A DNA stretch of 64,000 nt from Solanum dulcamara (taxonomy: Eukaryota; Streptophyta; Magnoliopsida; Solanales; Solanaceae): contig NC_077242.1 in assembly GCF_947179165.1 (NCBI RefSeq), positions 45,773,097-45,837,096 of the forward strand, given 5' to 3'. The notes beneath the pieces are model-generated. The model worked only from the letters and a program-made list of their open reading frames with translations. It was not told the origin of the DNA and did no database searches. Positions 47,660 through 57,560 of the stretch are shown in pieces. The position numbers were made by a program, and so were the translations under genes. Within the stretch, counting starts at the first letter, position 1; each line of letters begins with the position of its first letter.

Positions 47660-48175
47660 TCGAGTCCCACGATGGGCCGGGATATGTTATCATGCACAGT
47701 GTTACTGCTTCTTTCACCGCGTCTCAGGCCGGATGTGTATAGTTCCACACACTAGGAGATGATGCCGTACGTGAGGTGTGATATATGTTATATGTTATGA
47801 CGATACGATTATTCATCGAGTCCCGGGCCGACTGTAATATGATAGTATATGTGGTGAAATAAGGAAGGAACACCGAGTCCCTCCTTAGAGGGCCGGGTAC
47901 ATATGTATATTATGATGGTACGCTATAGACGTACACCACTCCATTCACCGAGTCCCTCACTAAAGGGCCGGATACTTTATGTAGGCATGCATATGAGATT
48001 AAAGCAATATATTGTGACCCTGAGCCCCGTAGTGAACCGGGTATAATACGATGATATACATGATAAGATGATACTGTATATGATGAAATAAAATGCATTA
48101 TGACACGATGATATGTGATTATGAAGTAATGATAATGACACTGAGTTCACTAGAGGGCCGGGCACAGTATATGAT
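47660..48175 (+). repeat. Array of palindromic GAGTCCC...GGGCCGG repeats
   Basis: About seven degenerate units of the form CACCGAGTCCCTC-CTTA-GAGGGCCGGGTA, each with a short self-complementary core, spaced 40-125 bases. They start near 47667, 47709, 47809, 47870, 47943, 48012 and 48136. The array is repeated in the 3' LTR (about 54357-54890) and, reversed, in B, F and H. Confidence 0.75.
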
Positions 48176-48294
48176 GGTGTATAGGATCACGTGTCCTAAG
48201 GTGCAGGTACAGTAATTTGTTAATTGTTATACTTATCCCCTGCATCCCTATTTCATTTATGATCTCAGTTACGATGTGTTATGCTTTACATACT

Positions 48295-48313
48295 CAGTAC
48301 ATATATCGTACTG
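48295..48313 (+). other. Conserved LTR stem-loop 1
   Basis: CAGTAC-ATATATC-GTACTG, a perfect 6-bp stem, present in C and D and in recognisable form in B, F and H LTRs. Confidence 0.6.
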
Positions 48314-48315
48314 AC

Positions 48316-48333
48316 CCCCCTTTCTTCAGGGGG
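48316..48333 (+). other. Conserved LTR stem-loop 2
   Basis: CCCCC-TTTCTTCA-GGGGG directly follows stem-loop 1. In the C 5' LTR the stem is CTCC/GGAG, a paired change that keeps the fold. Confidence 0.6.
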
Positions 48334-48483
48334 CTGCATTTCATGCCCGCAGGTACATATGTTTATTCTGGAGATCCATCAGCGTAGGAGTTCCTCTCAG
48401 CTGTGTCGGAAGTGCTTCACTGTTCTGGAGCCTAAATTTTGATGCTGGTCACTTAATGTATATATTTGTACATTCAGGGGTAC

Positions 48484-48503
48484 GGCGGGGGTCTTGTCCC
48501 GCC
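48484..48503 (+). other. Conserved LTR stem-loop 3
   Basis: GGCGGG-GGTCTTGT-CCCGCC, also in B, C and H and, weaker, in F (TGACGGGACATGGCTCCATC). Confidence 0.6.
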
Positions 48504-48825
48504 ATATGTTGTTGTTACTATTCTTAGAGGTCTGTAGACATATGTATATGTGGGTTGTTTGTGAGTTAGTTTCGATGTTGCCTATTCGATATGTTGTGAA
48601 TGTTTTTGTTATAGCAGCCTTGTCGGCTCGCGTGCCCTTTCATGATATGATACAAATGAAAGAGGCTACATGTACATGAAAAAGTTTTTAAGTTTTAAAC
48701 TATTGGGGTTTTTGTATATAGTATCACATCACACACGGTTCAACTTAAGTGTAGTTGATAAATACGCATGAGAGGGTCCAGGTCGGAACCCAGTTGCGGC
48801 CTACGGGGTTGGGTCGTGACAGAAG

Positions 48826-48837
48826 TGGTATCAGAGC
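48826..48837 (+). other. Primer-binding site of D
   Basis: TGGTATCAGAGC, four bases after the LTR, complementary to initiator tRNA-Met. Confidence 0.93.
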
Positions 48838-49238
48838 AGTTCGTCCTTGGAGTGTCTACAGACCGTGTCTAGTAGAGTCTTGTTTATCGGTGTGTTGTGC
48901 ACCACATCTATAGACAAGAGGCTACAGGACATTTAGGATGTTACTTTCTTTCATATCTAAGATCGTGCGATAGAGCCGAGCTATAGGAAATAAAATTCCT
49001 CATACTAACCTGCGATTTTAGCAGGAAGACAACGCCGATAGAAGAAAGTAACTGACAATATTAGATGTTACGAAGCACGCAAGTAAGCAAAGGCAAGAAA
49101 GCCCTATGTCAGGTAAGGTATTGAAATGCGATTGACAGATACAATTAAAAAGTGAAAGGAAAGGTAAACAGGAAAGTATAACAGGTGCAGCTCGAGTGGA
49201 CATAACTGGTAAGTTCATTTCCATACTGTTAATTATGG

Positions 49239-49365
49239 GCGCCCTGTGCGGCTGCGATATGAGATCATATGACTATATATGTGTGCCCTGTGTGGCTGAG
49301 ATGTTATACAATATGAATGTATATATGTGTGCCCTGTGAGGCATTATTGGTATTTTCTGCGTGCA
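49239..49365 (+). repeat. Leader repeats of D
   Basis: Two and a half units of about 45 bases starting GCCCTGTG(C/T)GGCTG near 49241 and 49285 and GCCCTGTGAGGC near 49331. The block ends in TTTTCTGCGTGCAGGTG. Confidence 0.7.
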
Positions 49366-50880
49366 GGTGTTGAGATAGTAAGAAATACAGAGGAAACTCT
49401 GCCCAAATTTTCCTAGAAATAAGAGGAGAATGAGATATAGGGCTATAGTATGTCTTGAAAGGTTGTCCTCGCAACAATGATGAGATTTGACTAAACAAGT
49501 ATGGCTGACCTCGAGAAATAAGTTAATTACTGAGTTAATGGCAATAGAAACTAGGAGGACGATACTGGAATAGTAGAATAAGTTAGAAAGAAACTATAAG
49601 CCAAAGAAAATGACTCAGAGAGGACTGATAGATCGGGATAAAATGAGATAGTAAGGCATTGCCTGAATTGATACATAGGGATAAACTATGACAAGTGATA
49701 GTTGAAGGAAGTAACAGTATGGTTAAGATAAGAGTAAGACAAGAGTACAAAGGGAAAAGAATTGTGACGGATATGAAGTGTTAATAAGATAGCTTGTGAG
49801 ACATTAAGGACAAGACTAGCTAAGAAGGGTAAGTAACCCATAGTAAGAATCGTGAAGAAAGTCAAGCGGTATTATACTATGGGTCTGAATGCGAACAAGG
49901 TACCAGGTGAACATAACAAAAACCATTATGAGAATAAGCAAAACTTAGTAAGGAATTAACTAGAAGGTATGATGGGGTCCATGTAAATGGAATGTAAAGA
50001 TAGGTGTGGAACGGAAAAGCAAGCTATGGAACAAATAAGGAAGATTTATCAAGTTCCATAAGGAAAGTTTCGAATAAAGGTTATATGATGACGAAAAAGA
50101 GGGCTAGTGCGAGGAAATAAAGGGTAATATGGAAATTCCTTACGCCCAACCAAAAATGAAAATGAGTTGAAGGAATAATACAGAAGTTCTAATAGAGGCA
50201 CTCAAGATAGATGCGATTAATTAAGTATAAGTATCGAACAAAAAGAGAAATAGACAGTTACGAACTGGAGGTATAGTACGATGAAAAAGTATTAAGATAA
50301 GGCCCCTACTACCACGAAATTGATATGGTTTTAAGAAGGATTAGAAATGAGCCTTAAAGCACACGACAAAGATGAAAGCTTAGAAGGCATAATGAGGTTA
50401 ATATACGTGACTCCACCTTGATGATTAGTGAGATCCTGCAAGGAGAGGGTATGTTGATTTGCAGAACAACTGCTGCATTACGAGGTTATTAGAAGAATAA
50501 GCTGGATTCACGAGAATAAAGTTAGTATAATGACGAAGCTCGAAACATGAGTCATTAAAGTATAAGTACACTCGAGTGGGGAATGTGCACCAATTATGAG
50601 CCCTCACTAATTACTGATTGGGATGAATGGAATGTGGCTTTGAGTGCACTACTACATTACGGATACTACTCGAGTATCAATCATTAGATGAGATTCGATT
50701 CGAGATATTCCAAATATTACATCACCCTACGATTGTGCTAGGGTTTCCTAGAAAGGCAACCTAACGTGGGGATGATTTAACAGAAGATGTAGATATGGTG
50801 CAGCCCGTTAAATATGTTGGAATAGAATCATTCATGTGTAAATAGCTGAAGATATACGGAGAATGACATAGGTATACCCT

Positions 50881-50894
50881 AAAAAGGGGGAAGT
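50881..50894 (+). other. Internal polypurine tract-like run in D
   Basis: AAAAAGGGGGAAGT in the phrase GTATACCCTAAAAAGGGGGA. The phrase TACACCCTAAAGGGGGGAAG or similar recurs in B (15017-15031, reverse) and C (23208-23220). Confidence 0.55.
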
Positions 50895-50987
50895 GGACAA
50901 AAGAAGTACAAGCGTAAAAGAAAATCAACTGATGCTATCGCATGTAAATGGGGACGCTTAAACGTCAAACGAGACCCCATAAGAGAT

Positions 50988-51090
50988 GGACGTGATCATA
51001 CCTAAACTGATGCACCGGATTCCGTCAAAACTCCGAAGTTGAGCGTGCTCGAATAAGAGTAGCACTGGGATGGGTGACCCCTTGGGAAGT
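50988..51090 (+). pseudogene. 5S rRNA-like segment, sense in element D
   Basis: Follows plant 5S rRNA from its first bases (GGACGTGATCATACC) through TGATGCACCGGATTCCGTC, GAAGTTGAGCGTGCTC and GGATGGGTGACCCCTTGGGA to about nucleotide 103, with several substitutions. Box C region is intact; box A region is damaged (GAGCGTGCTCGAATAAGAG). It ends at the same 5S position as the B copy, but lies about 100 bases downstream of the internal purine tract, whereas the B copy lies upstream of it. Confidence 0.87.
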
Positions 51091-51807
51091 AAGAAAGAGA
51101 ACAAAACAAGTATGACAAAAAGAGATTATAAAGGCGTGTTGGTACAATGACACATATAGAACAGAGTAAGCCAAGAGCAAAAAAGATTATGACTGAAATA
51201 CAACGCACCTCGTGAAAATGGCACAAGAATAGTTGCGCAGCTCACGAATATTGGCATACTAAGAGCGAGGTCAAATGATTACTCGATAAAAGGAAGTCAG
51301 TAATAGCAATGTGATTGCCGTACTAAGAATCTATTAAAGAAAAGTGCAAGATAGTTCGAGATAGAACTATTAAGATATAATCGGTACTAAGGACAAAAGC
51401 CATAGTGGAGCCCTGACCCTGACCAAAGGAGGTAAAACGCTAGTATAACGACACTAAAGAATTTTCTGAATGGCTCTACGTACCTACACACGTTTGTGTA
51501 AGAATTGCATCATAATGTATGGTAAGAAAAAACTGGAGAGAAGATCTGAGTAAAAGAACAAGATATCGATTAGCAGCCTAGAGTCGACAAGAAGGGGATA
51601 CATTGATCGTTCGCAGGGCATTTTTAGAATAGATAAAGCTGCCAATGAGTGGGACATACCGTCCGATTTGAAATAATACATTCAGTTTTCACAGATCAAT
51701 GCTCCGTAAGAATGGGAACGACGCTCCCAAAATATTTCCCATGGAGGAGGTCCATGTAACAGGGAGTTATCCTACGAGGGGCAACCTATCTCCATCCGGA
51801 ATCAGCA

Positions 51808-51930
51808 GATTAAATGGGTTGCGAACTAAGGACATAGCTTCCGTCAAGGTAATGTGGCGGAATAAGAATCGTGAAGACATAAACTGGGAGGTTGAAAAGG
51901 ACATGAAACACAAGTGTCCGTACCTATTCC
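51808..51930 (+). pseudogene. Chromodomain relic in D
   Basis: The frame at 51699-52040 contains LRTKDIASVKVMWRNKNRED, then INWEVEKDMKHKCPYLFP. These match the chromovirus C-terminal tail seen in E (LRNKEVAS, VKVLWRN, ATWEAEADM, YPYVFP). It is better kept than in B and C but has no integrase before it, and its 5' side is unrelated sequence. It shows descent from a Tekay/Del element; a working protein is unlikely. Confidence 0.7.
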
Positions 51931-52076
51931 CGACATCTACGGATAGCCCCAGTCTTGGAACTCGTATATTAATTACTTGGATGAAAATGTATGTCATTCC
52001 AGTAGAAAGGCATCTCCCTATGATCCGTATAAAGTCTTAAGGAAAGTTTTATTCAACATTCGGGGACGAATGTTCT

Positions 52077-52090
52077 AAAGGGGGGAAGGA
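52077..52090 (+). other. Polypurine tract of D
   Basis: AAAGGGGGGAAGGA abuts the 3' LTR. A perfect stem AACATTCG-GGGA-CGAATGTT lies just upstream (52055-52074). Confidence 0.92.
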
Positions 52091-55000
52091 TGTTACACCC
52101 CGCACTCTTGAGCTCGGAACGTCTTCTTAAGTTCCTTATACACTATCATGTGAGCCGGATAAGCTACGACACTATCAAACAACTCTAAGGAAAGAAGATT
52201 GTGATACCTCGCGAGAAGGGAGGTTGGAGATAGAGTCATAAGAATCCGGAAATAGTTGGAGGCTAAGAAATGAGTTGTAGGACTCAATTTACCTACGTAA
52301 GACACTAAGTTAAGATTCTTATACACTTAAGTTGCTTAAGGATATACCAAGCTTACGTAGTGCGGATCACATGAGCTCTTAAAGTAAGACGAGATTACGA
52401 ACCCGCGAGGAAGGGAAAAAGACGATGCGTGGCAGCCAATGGAGGAGCAACACGTGGCAGAACCTCAAGAAAGCAGGTGATGCACCTACTTAGGGTCAAG
52501 TAGGTGATGCAGCTGCTTGGGGGAGGTGGACCCCGCTGCCACATGGCAGCCCCTAATTGGCAGCATGACACGGTGGCCAATCATGGCTTGACACGTGTCA
52601 TCCTTAGGGGCTGACATGTGTCACCCCTTGGGACCACCTATATAAGTTGATATGTATCCTAATTACTTCAGTTCATTAACAAATTTCCAGCAGCAACGTG
52701 AGAAAACAAACCCTAAGAGCTAAGGAGAAAATTTCGACGGCTTGGGAGAAAAAAATAGGTAAGTCCCGTTTTCGTTCCGTAAATTAATTAATTAGCGTAT
52801 ACTACGATGATATGGAAGTATTAGTAGTACAAAATTAGGATTTTGTGCAGCAAAAATCAGACAGCAAGCTGCCACAATGATTCAGCACGTAAACAATATT
52901 CCGAGGCGCGATTTTGGCAAGTTTTAGTCAATTTCGGGAAAGGTAAGTGCTTCCCCTCTAATTTGAAGTTTATGATGTTAAATTAGGGTGTATTACACAC
53001 CTTATGGGCTGCTGTAAGTTGGGGAAAAGGTTTGAAAAGTTCAGCGTTCGGAATAAACGAATTTGGAATCGCTATAGTTAAGTTGTTGTCGAAATAAGGT
53101 GTTGTACGCGTAAGGGCTGCTGCTGGTTGTGTTGTGGCGTGTTGCAGGGTCTAAAAGTTATCTAAATGAGGTGTGGGAGCTTCTGGTTGCAGCCACATGA
53201 CCCTCCGCTTTGCAATTAAAGAATTCGCGGAAGAAAGATTAAAGACTCTAGTTTTGGTATCTTAGTTTCGAGTTAATTGTCGGGGGTTTATATTGTGTAA
53301 TTTTGGTCGTAATATGTATATGTATGGGTTGGTGGTTGCATTGTTGGTTGGCTTCAGGTGCTAAGGATATGGTTGGGAATTTGGATAGGGCACATTATAG
53401 GGGAGGTGCTGCCCGATTTTCGTTAACATCCTAACTAGTTAAGGAACTAGTCGAGAAGGCGAGCGAAGGGATGAATGTTATGAATACTCGTGGGTAGTCT
53501 AAGTTGCTGAAAAGTCCAAGGTTGTTAATACTTACATTACTTCCATGTTAAATAGGTTTCGAGGACAATGATGTGGACGTGATTAAGAGAAGTCCATACA
53601 AGGTATGTGAAGCGTTCTTTTGGCATGTTTTGGTATAAGTATGTCGAACTATTCTTCTTTTCTTTTGGCATGTCCTAGATATAAGTTATGAATGATATGT
53701 ACATGATATTTGGGATTCAATCCATTTGTAAAGCCCTGAGTATGAGTCGAGACTCTTGTTTATTTCTTGATATTAGAACTTCTGTAATAGCTGAGTCATT
53801 GCCTTTAAGTCTTCTATGTAATGAAAATTAGTACATGTAAGGCCCATTTCTCCTTTCCTTTGGAATGACTTGATTTTAAGTGAAATGGTATATGATATAG
53901 GTTTAGAGGTAATTCCATTTATGAGCTCTGAGTGTAACTCATGACTTGTAGTCACTCTTGAACATTAAGAGTCTGAAAGTAGTCAAACTACTATCCTCGA
54001 GCCTGCTATATAATGAATAGTAAGTGGAGGTACCAGCTCCTCTTTTTAAAGGCTCTGAAATGGTAAAAGCGTCTGATTGCATAAGTTGAGTCTTTGACTA
54101 GATAAATTGTGTTTCTGATGGCATAGACTATATTTATGATTGCATAAATTGTGTGGCATTATTCTGATGCATGTTTGTGATCCCTGAAGCCCCAACTGAT
54201 GTAAGCCCTAGTGATATCTAAAGGGATACCTCGGATAATTACTCCCCTAGTCTTCAGGTGACGGTTCACTTGACTATTTCATCGAGTCTCAGATAATGAC
54301 TTAGTTGCTTATGGTTTCTCACTACTCTACTCATGCATACTGTAACCCATCCTTCCTCGAGTCCCACGATGGGCCGGGATATGTTATCATGCACAGTGTT
54401 ACTACTTCTTTCACCGCGTCCCGGGCCAAATGTGTATAGTTCCACACACGAGGAGATGATGCCGTACGTGAGGTGTGATATATGTTATATGTTATGACAA
54501 TACGATTATTCACCGAGTCTCGGGCCGGCTGTAATATGATAGTATATGTGGTGAAATAAGGAAGGAACACCGAGTCCCTCCTTAGAGGGCCGGGTACATA
54601 TGTATATTATGATGGTACGCTATAGACGTACACCACTCCATTCACCGAGTCCCTCACTAAAGGGCCGGATACTTTATGTAGGCATGCATATGAGATTAAA
54701 GCAATATATTGTGACCCTGAGCCCCGTAGTGAACCGGGTATAATACGATGATATACATGATAAGATGATACTGTATACGATGGTATGATACCGTATACGA
54801 TGATATGATGAAATGAAATGCATTATGACACGATGATATGTGATTATGAAGTAATGATAATGACACTGAGTTCACTAGAGGGCCGGGCACAGTATATGAT
54901 GGTGTATAGGATCACGTGTCCTAAGGTGCAGGTACAGTAATTTGTTAATTGTTATACTTATCCCCTGCATCCCTATTTCAGTTATGATCTCAGTTACGAT

Positions 55001-55546
55001 GTGTTATGCTTTACATACTCAGTACATATATCGTACTGACCCCCCTTTCTTCAGGGGGCTGCATTTCATGCCCGCAGGTACAGATGTTTATTCTGGAGAT
55101 CCATCAGCGTAGGAGTTCCTCTCAGCTGTGTCGGAAGTGCTTCACTGTTCTGGAGCCTAAATTTTGATGCTGGTCACTTAATGTATATATTTGTACATTC
55201 AGGGGTACGGCGGGGGTCTTGTCCCGCCATATGTTGTTGTTACTATTCTTAGAGGTCTGTAGACATATGTATATGTGGGTTGTTTGTGAGTTAGTTTCGA
55301 TGTTGCCTATTCGATATGTTGTGAATGTTTTTGTTATAGCAGCCTTGTCGGCTCGCGTGCCCTTTCATGATATGATACAAATGAAAGAGGCTACATGTAC
55401 ATGAAGAAGTTTTTAAGTTTTAAACTATTGGGGTTTTTGTATATAGTATCACATCACACACGGTTCAACTTAAGTGTAGTTGATAAATACGCATGAGAGG
55501 GTCCAGGTCGGAACCCAGTTGCGGCCTACGGGGTTGGGTCGTGACA
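52091..55546 (+). repeat. Element D 3' LTR
   Basis: Same ends and features as the 5' LTR. TATA box at 52639-52645. One of the three CACGTG motifs is mutated here (GCCACATGGC near 52539). It contains an extra tandem GTATACGATGGTATGATAC stretch near 54775-54810. Confidence 0.95.
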
Positions 55547-56128
55547 ACTGGGATGAGCAAGTTTATTTCCGGTGTCTCAAGTTTGGTATCCAAGGAGTGC
55601 AAAACGACCATGTTGGTCAAGAAGATGGACATCTCTCGATTAATGACTTACGCAGAATAAATTGAAGAAGAGAAGATTAGGGAGAGATCAAGTGGGTTCA
55701 AAAAGGCTAGAGTGGATGGTGGAGGGTTTAACCCTCAAAGGTCCGATTATGGTAACAATGGCAAAGGCCAAGGTGGGCAATGATTTATGGGACAAGGTTC
55801 CACCAATAATCCTCCTCCAAGGTTCAATAAGGACAAGAGTGGTAAACCAATGGTTTTAAGAGAGAATGTTGATACTCAAACTTTCCCCGTTTGCAAGAAG
55901 TGTGGAAGGACTCATAAAGGGAAATGCTTAGCCTGCTCCAATGCATGCTTTAAGTGTGGCAAGCTGGGCCACCATGCTAAGGATTGTAGAGATAGTGGTG
56001 GTAGGCCTCAAGGCCAAATTACTCATAGTCAACAAGTCCAAGGAGGTGTCCAACGCACTACTACTTTTACGCCTTGCATGGGAGATGAGAGGTTGAGGAT
56101 GCACCCAATGTCATTATCTGTATGTTAA
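55547..56128 (+). pseudogene. E gag, 3' part with zinc knuckle (broken)
   Basis: Resumes in the frame of the 5' part once D and one copy of its duplication are removed (MSKFISGVSSLVSKECKT near 55553). It has in-frame stops near 55658 and 55781. A CCHC zinc knuckle, CFKCGKLGHHAKDC, is at 55946-55987, with a second Cys-rich cluster just before it (VCKKCGRTHKGKC). The zinc knuckle binds element RNA during packaging. The frame ends at 56128, out of frame with the protease; Tekay elements normally have one gag-pol frame, so an indel is likely near 56080-56100. Confidence 0.9.
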
Positions 56129-56484
56129 AGGTCTTTTCTTTTGATCTATATGCACTATTAGATCCAGGTGCAAATTTATCTTTTGTTACTCCATTCCTTG
56201 CTAATAGATTTGATGTTTTACCTGAAATGTTATTAGAGCCCTATTTTGTGTCTACCCCCATTGGTGAGTCTATTATTGCTAAAAAGGTCTATAGGAGTTG
56301 CCTTGTGTTCATCTTGCATAAAGTTATTCCTTGTGATCTTATTGAGTTTGACATGATCGATTTCGATGTCATTCTTGGGATGGATTGGTTACATGCATCT
56401 TATGCTTCCATAGATTGTAGGACTCGTCGAGTCAAGTTCCAATTTCTAAATGAGCCTATTATTGAATGGGAGGGTCGTGATTAG
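56122..56484 (+). pseudogene. E protease domain
   Basis: About 120 residues of retropepsin-type aspartic protease. The active-site region is ALLDPGANLSFV near 56152-56187, where most retropepsins have D-S/T-G; DPG is common in plant Ty3/gypsy. Downstream VILGMDWLHASYASIDC (near 56370) is the usual plant gypsy end of this domain. It would cut the gag-pol polyprotein. A TAG at 56482-56484 ends the frame, and the RT frame continues in phase. Confidence 0.88.
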
Positions 56485-57560
56485 GTGGTAAAGGGTAAGT
56501 TCATTTCTTATCTTAAGGCCCGAAAAATGATTTCTAAGGGTTGTATTTACCACATTGTAAGGGTTAGGGATGTCGACTCCAAAAGTCCTCCTCTTGAGTC
56601 AGTTCCTATAGTCAATAAATTCCCCGATGTCTTTCTTAATGAGCTTCCTGGTGTCCCTCCCAAAAGAGAAGTTGATTTTAGTGTCGATCTCCTCCCCGAT
56701 AACCAACCTATCTCTATTCCTCCTTACCATATGGCCCCAGCAGAATTGAAAGAGTTGAAGGAACAATTAAAGAACTTGTTAGAGAAGGGGTTCATAAGAC
56801 CAAGTATTTCGCCATGGGGTGCTCCCGTTCTATTTGTGAGAAAGAAGGATGGGTCACTTCGAATATGCATAGACTATCGGCAATTAAATAAGATGACCAT
56901 TAAGAACAAGTACCCACTCCCTAGAATAGATGACTTGTTTAATCAATTATAAGGGGCAAGTCACTTCTCTAAGATCTACTTTCGGTCCGGCTATCACCAA
57001 CTACGAGTGAAGGAGTGTGACATTCCCAAATGACCTTCCGAATAAGGTATGGTCACTTTGAGTTTGTGGTGATGAGTTTTGGGTTGACAAGTGCACCGCG
57101 GTATTTATAGACTTGATGAATAGGGTGTTCAAACCTTACCTTGATACTTTTGTGGTGGTATTCATTGATGATATTTTGATTTACTCTCGGGGTGAGGAAG
57201 AACATAAAAATCACTTGAGAATTGTGCTTCAAACATTGAGGGATAGGCAATTGTTTGCAAAATTTAGTAAGTGTGAATTTTGGTTAAAGGAGGTGACATT
57301 TTTTGGTCACATAGTGTCTAGTGATGGAATCGAGGTTGATCCTAAGAAAATAGAGGTAGTCAAAAATTGGCCTAGACCGTTGTCTCCTTCAGATATTAGG
57401 AGCTTCTTGGGTCTAGCCGGGAACTATAGAAGGTTCGTCAAAGGTTTTTCTTCAATCTTATCTCCTATGACAAAATTGACCCAAAAGAAAGCCAAATTCA
57501 TATGGACGGACGAGGGTGAAAAAAGTTTCCAGACCTTGAAAGATAGACTTACCTCTGCTC
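56485..57560 (+). pseudogene. E reverse transcriptase domain
   Basis: Copies element RNA to DNA. Motifs seen: [17 protein letters not shown] (N-terminal), [20 protein letters not shown] (56815-56875), then a TAA near 56950 in place of CAA before GASHFSKI. The catalytic FIDD box (variant of YVDD) is at 57161-57172, followed by ILIYSR. Frame moves from phase 1 to phase 2 between about 57020 and 57100, best explained by two single-base losses, one near 57033 and one near 57093. Beyond the catalytic box the thumb region ([16 protein letters not shown], about 57405-57450) is open. Confidence 0.92.

Larger units (their letters stand above)
45394..48821 (+). repeat. Element D 5' LTR
   Basis: TGTTACACCCCGCACTCTTG...GGGTTGGGTCGTGACA. 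From left: AAGTAGGTG block (45810-45830 region), three CACGTG motifs and a long inverted repeat before a TATA box (45754-45948), splice-donor-like GGTAAGT phrases near 46060 and 46225, an array of palindromic repeats (47660-48175) and three stem-loops (48295-48503). No gene. Confidence 0.95.
48822..52090 (+). mobile_element. Element D internal region
   Basis: 3269 bases, purine-rich, no intact gene. Order: PBS, leader repeats (49239-49365), long non-coding stretch, internal purine tract (50881-50894), 5S-like segment (50988-51090), chromodomain relic (51808-51930), inverted repeat and PPT. Confidence 0.85.
45394..55546 (+). mobile_element. Element D: LARD-like LTR retrotransposon with 5S segment
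   Basis: Complete plus-strand element inserted in the gag of E. Flanks are GCTGG (45389-45393) and ACTGG (55547-55551), four of five equal. LTRs are 3428 and 3456 bases and nearly identical, the main difference being a roughly 28-base expansion near 54775-54810; this makes D one of the youngest insertions here. The 3269-base internal region has PBS, leader repeats, internal purine tract, a sense 5S-like segment, a chromodomain tail and PPT, and no complete gene. Size and layout (long LTRs, non-coding middle) match the LARD class. Confidence 0.92.

Noticed and set aside
47660..48175. CRISPR-like array
   Set aside because: Repeats are degenerate, spacing is irregular, the setting is a plant LTR and no cas-like gene exists.
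50988..51090. Cassandra TRIM element
   Set aside because: Cassandra carries 5S in short LTRs and is under about 1 kb. Here 5S lies in the internal region of elements of about 10 kb, with no Cassandra-like LTRs next to it.
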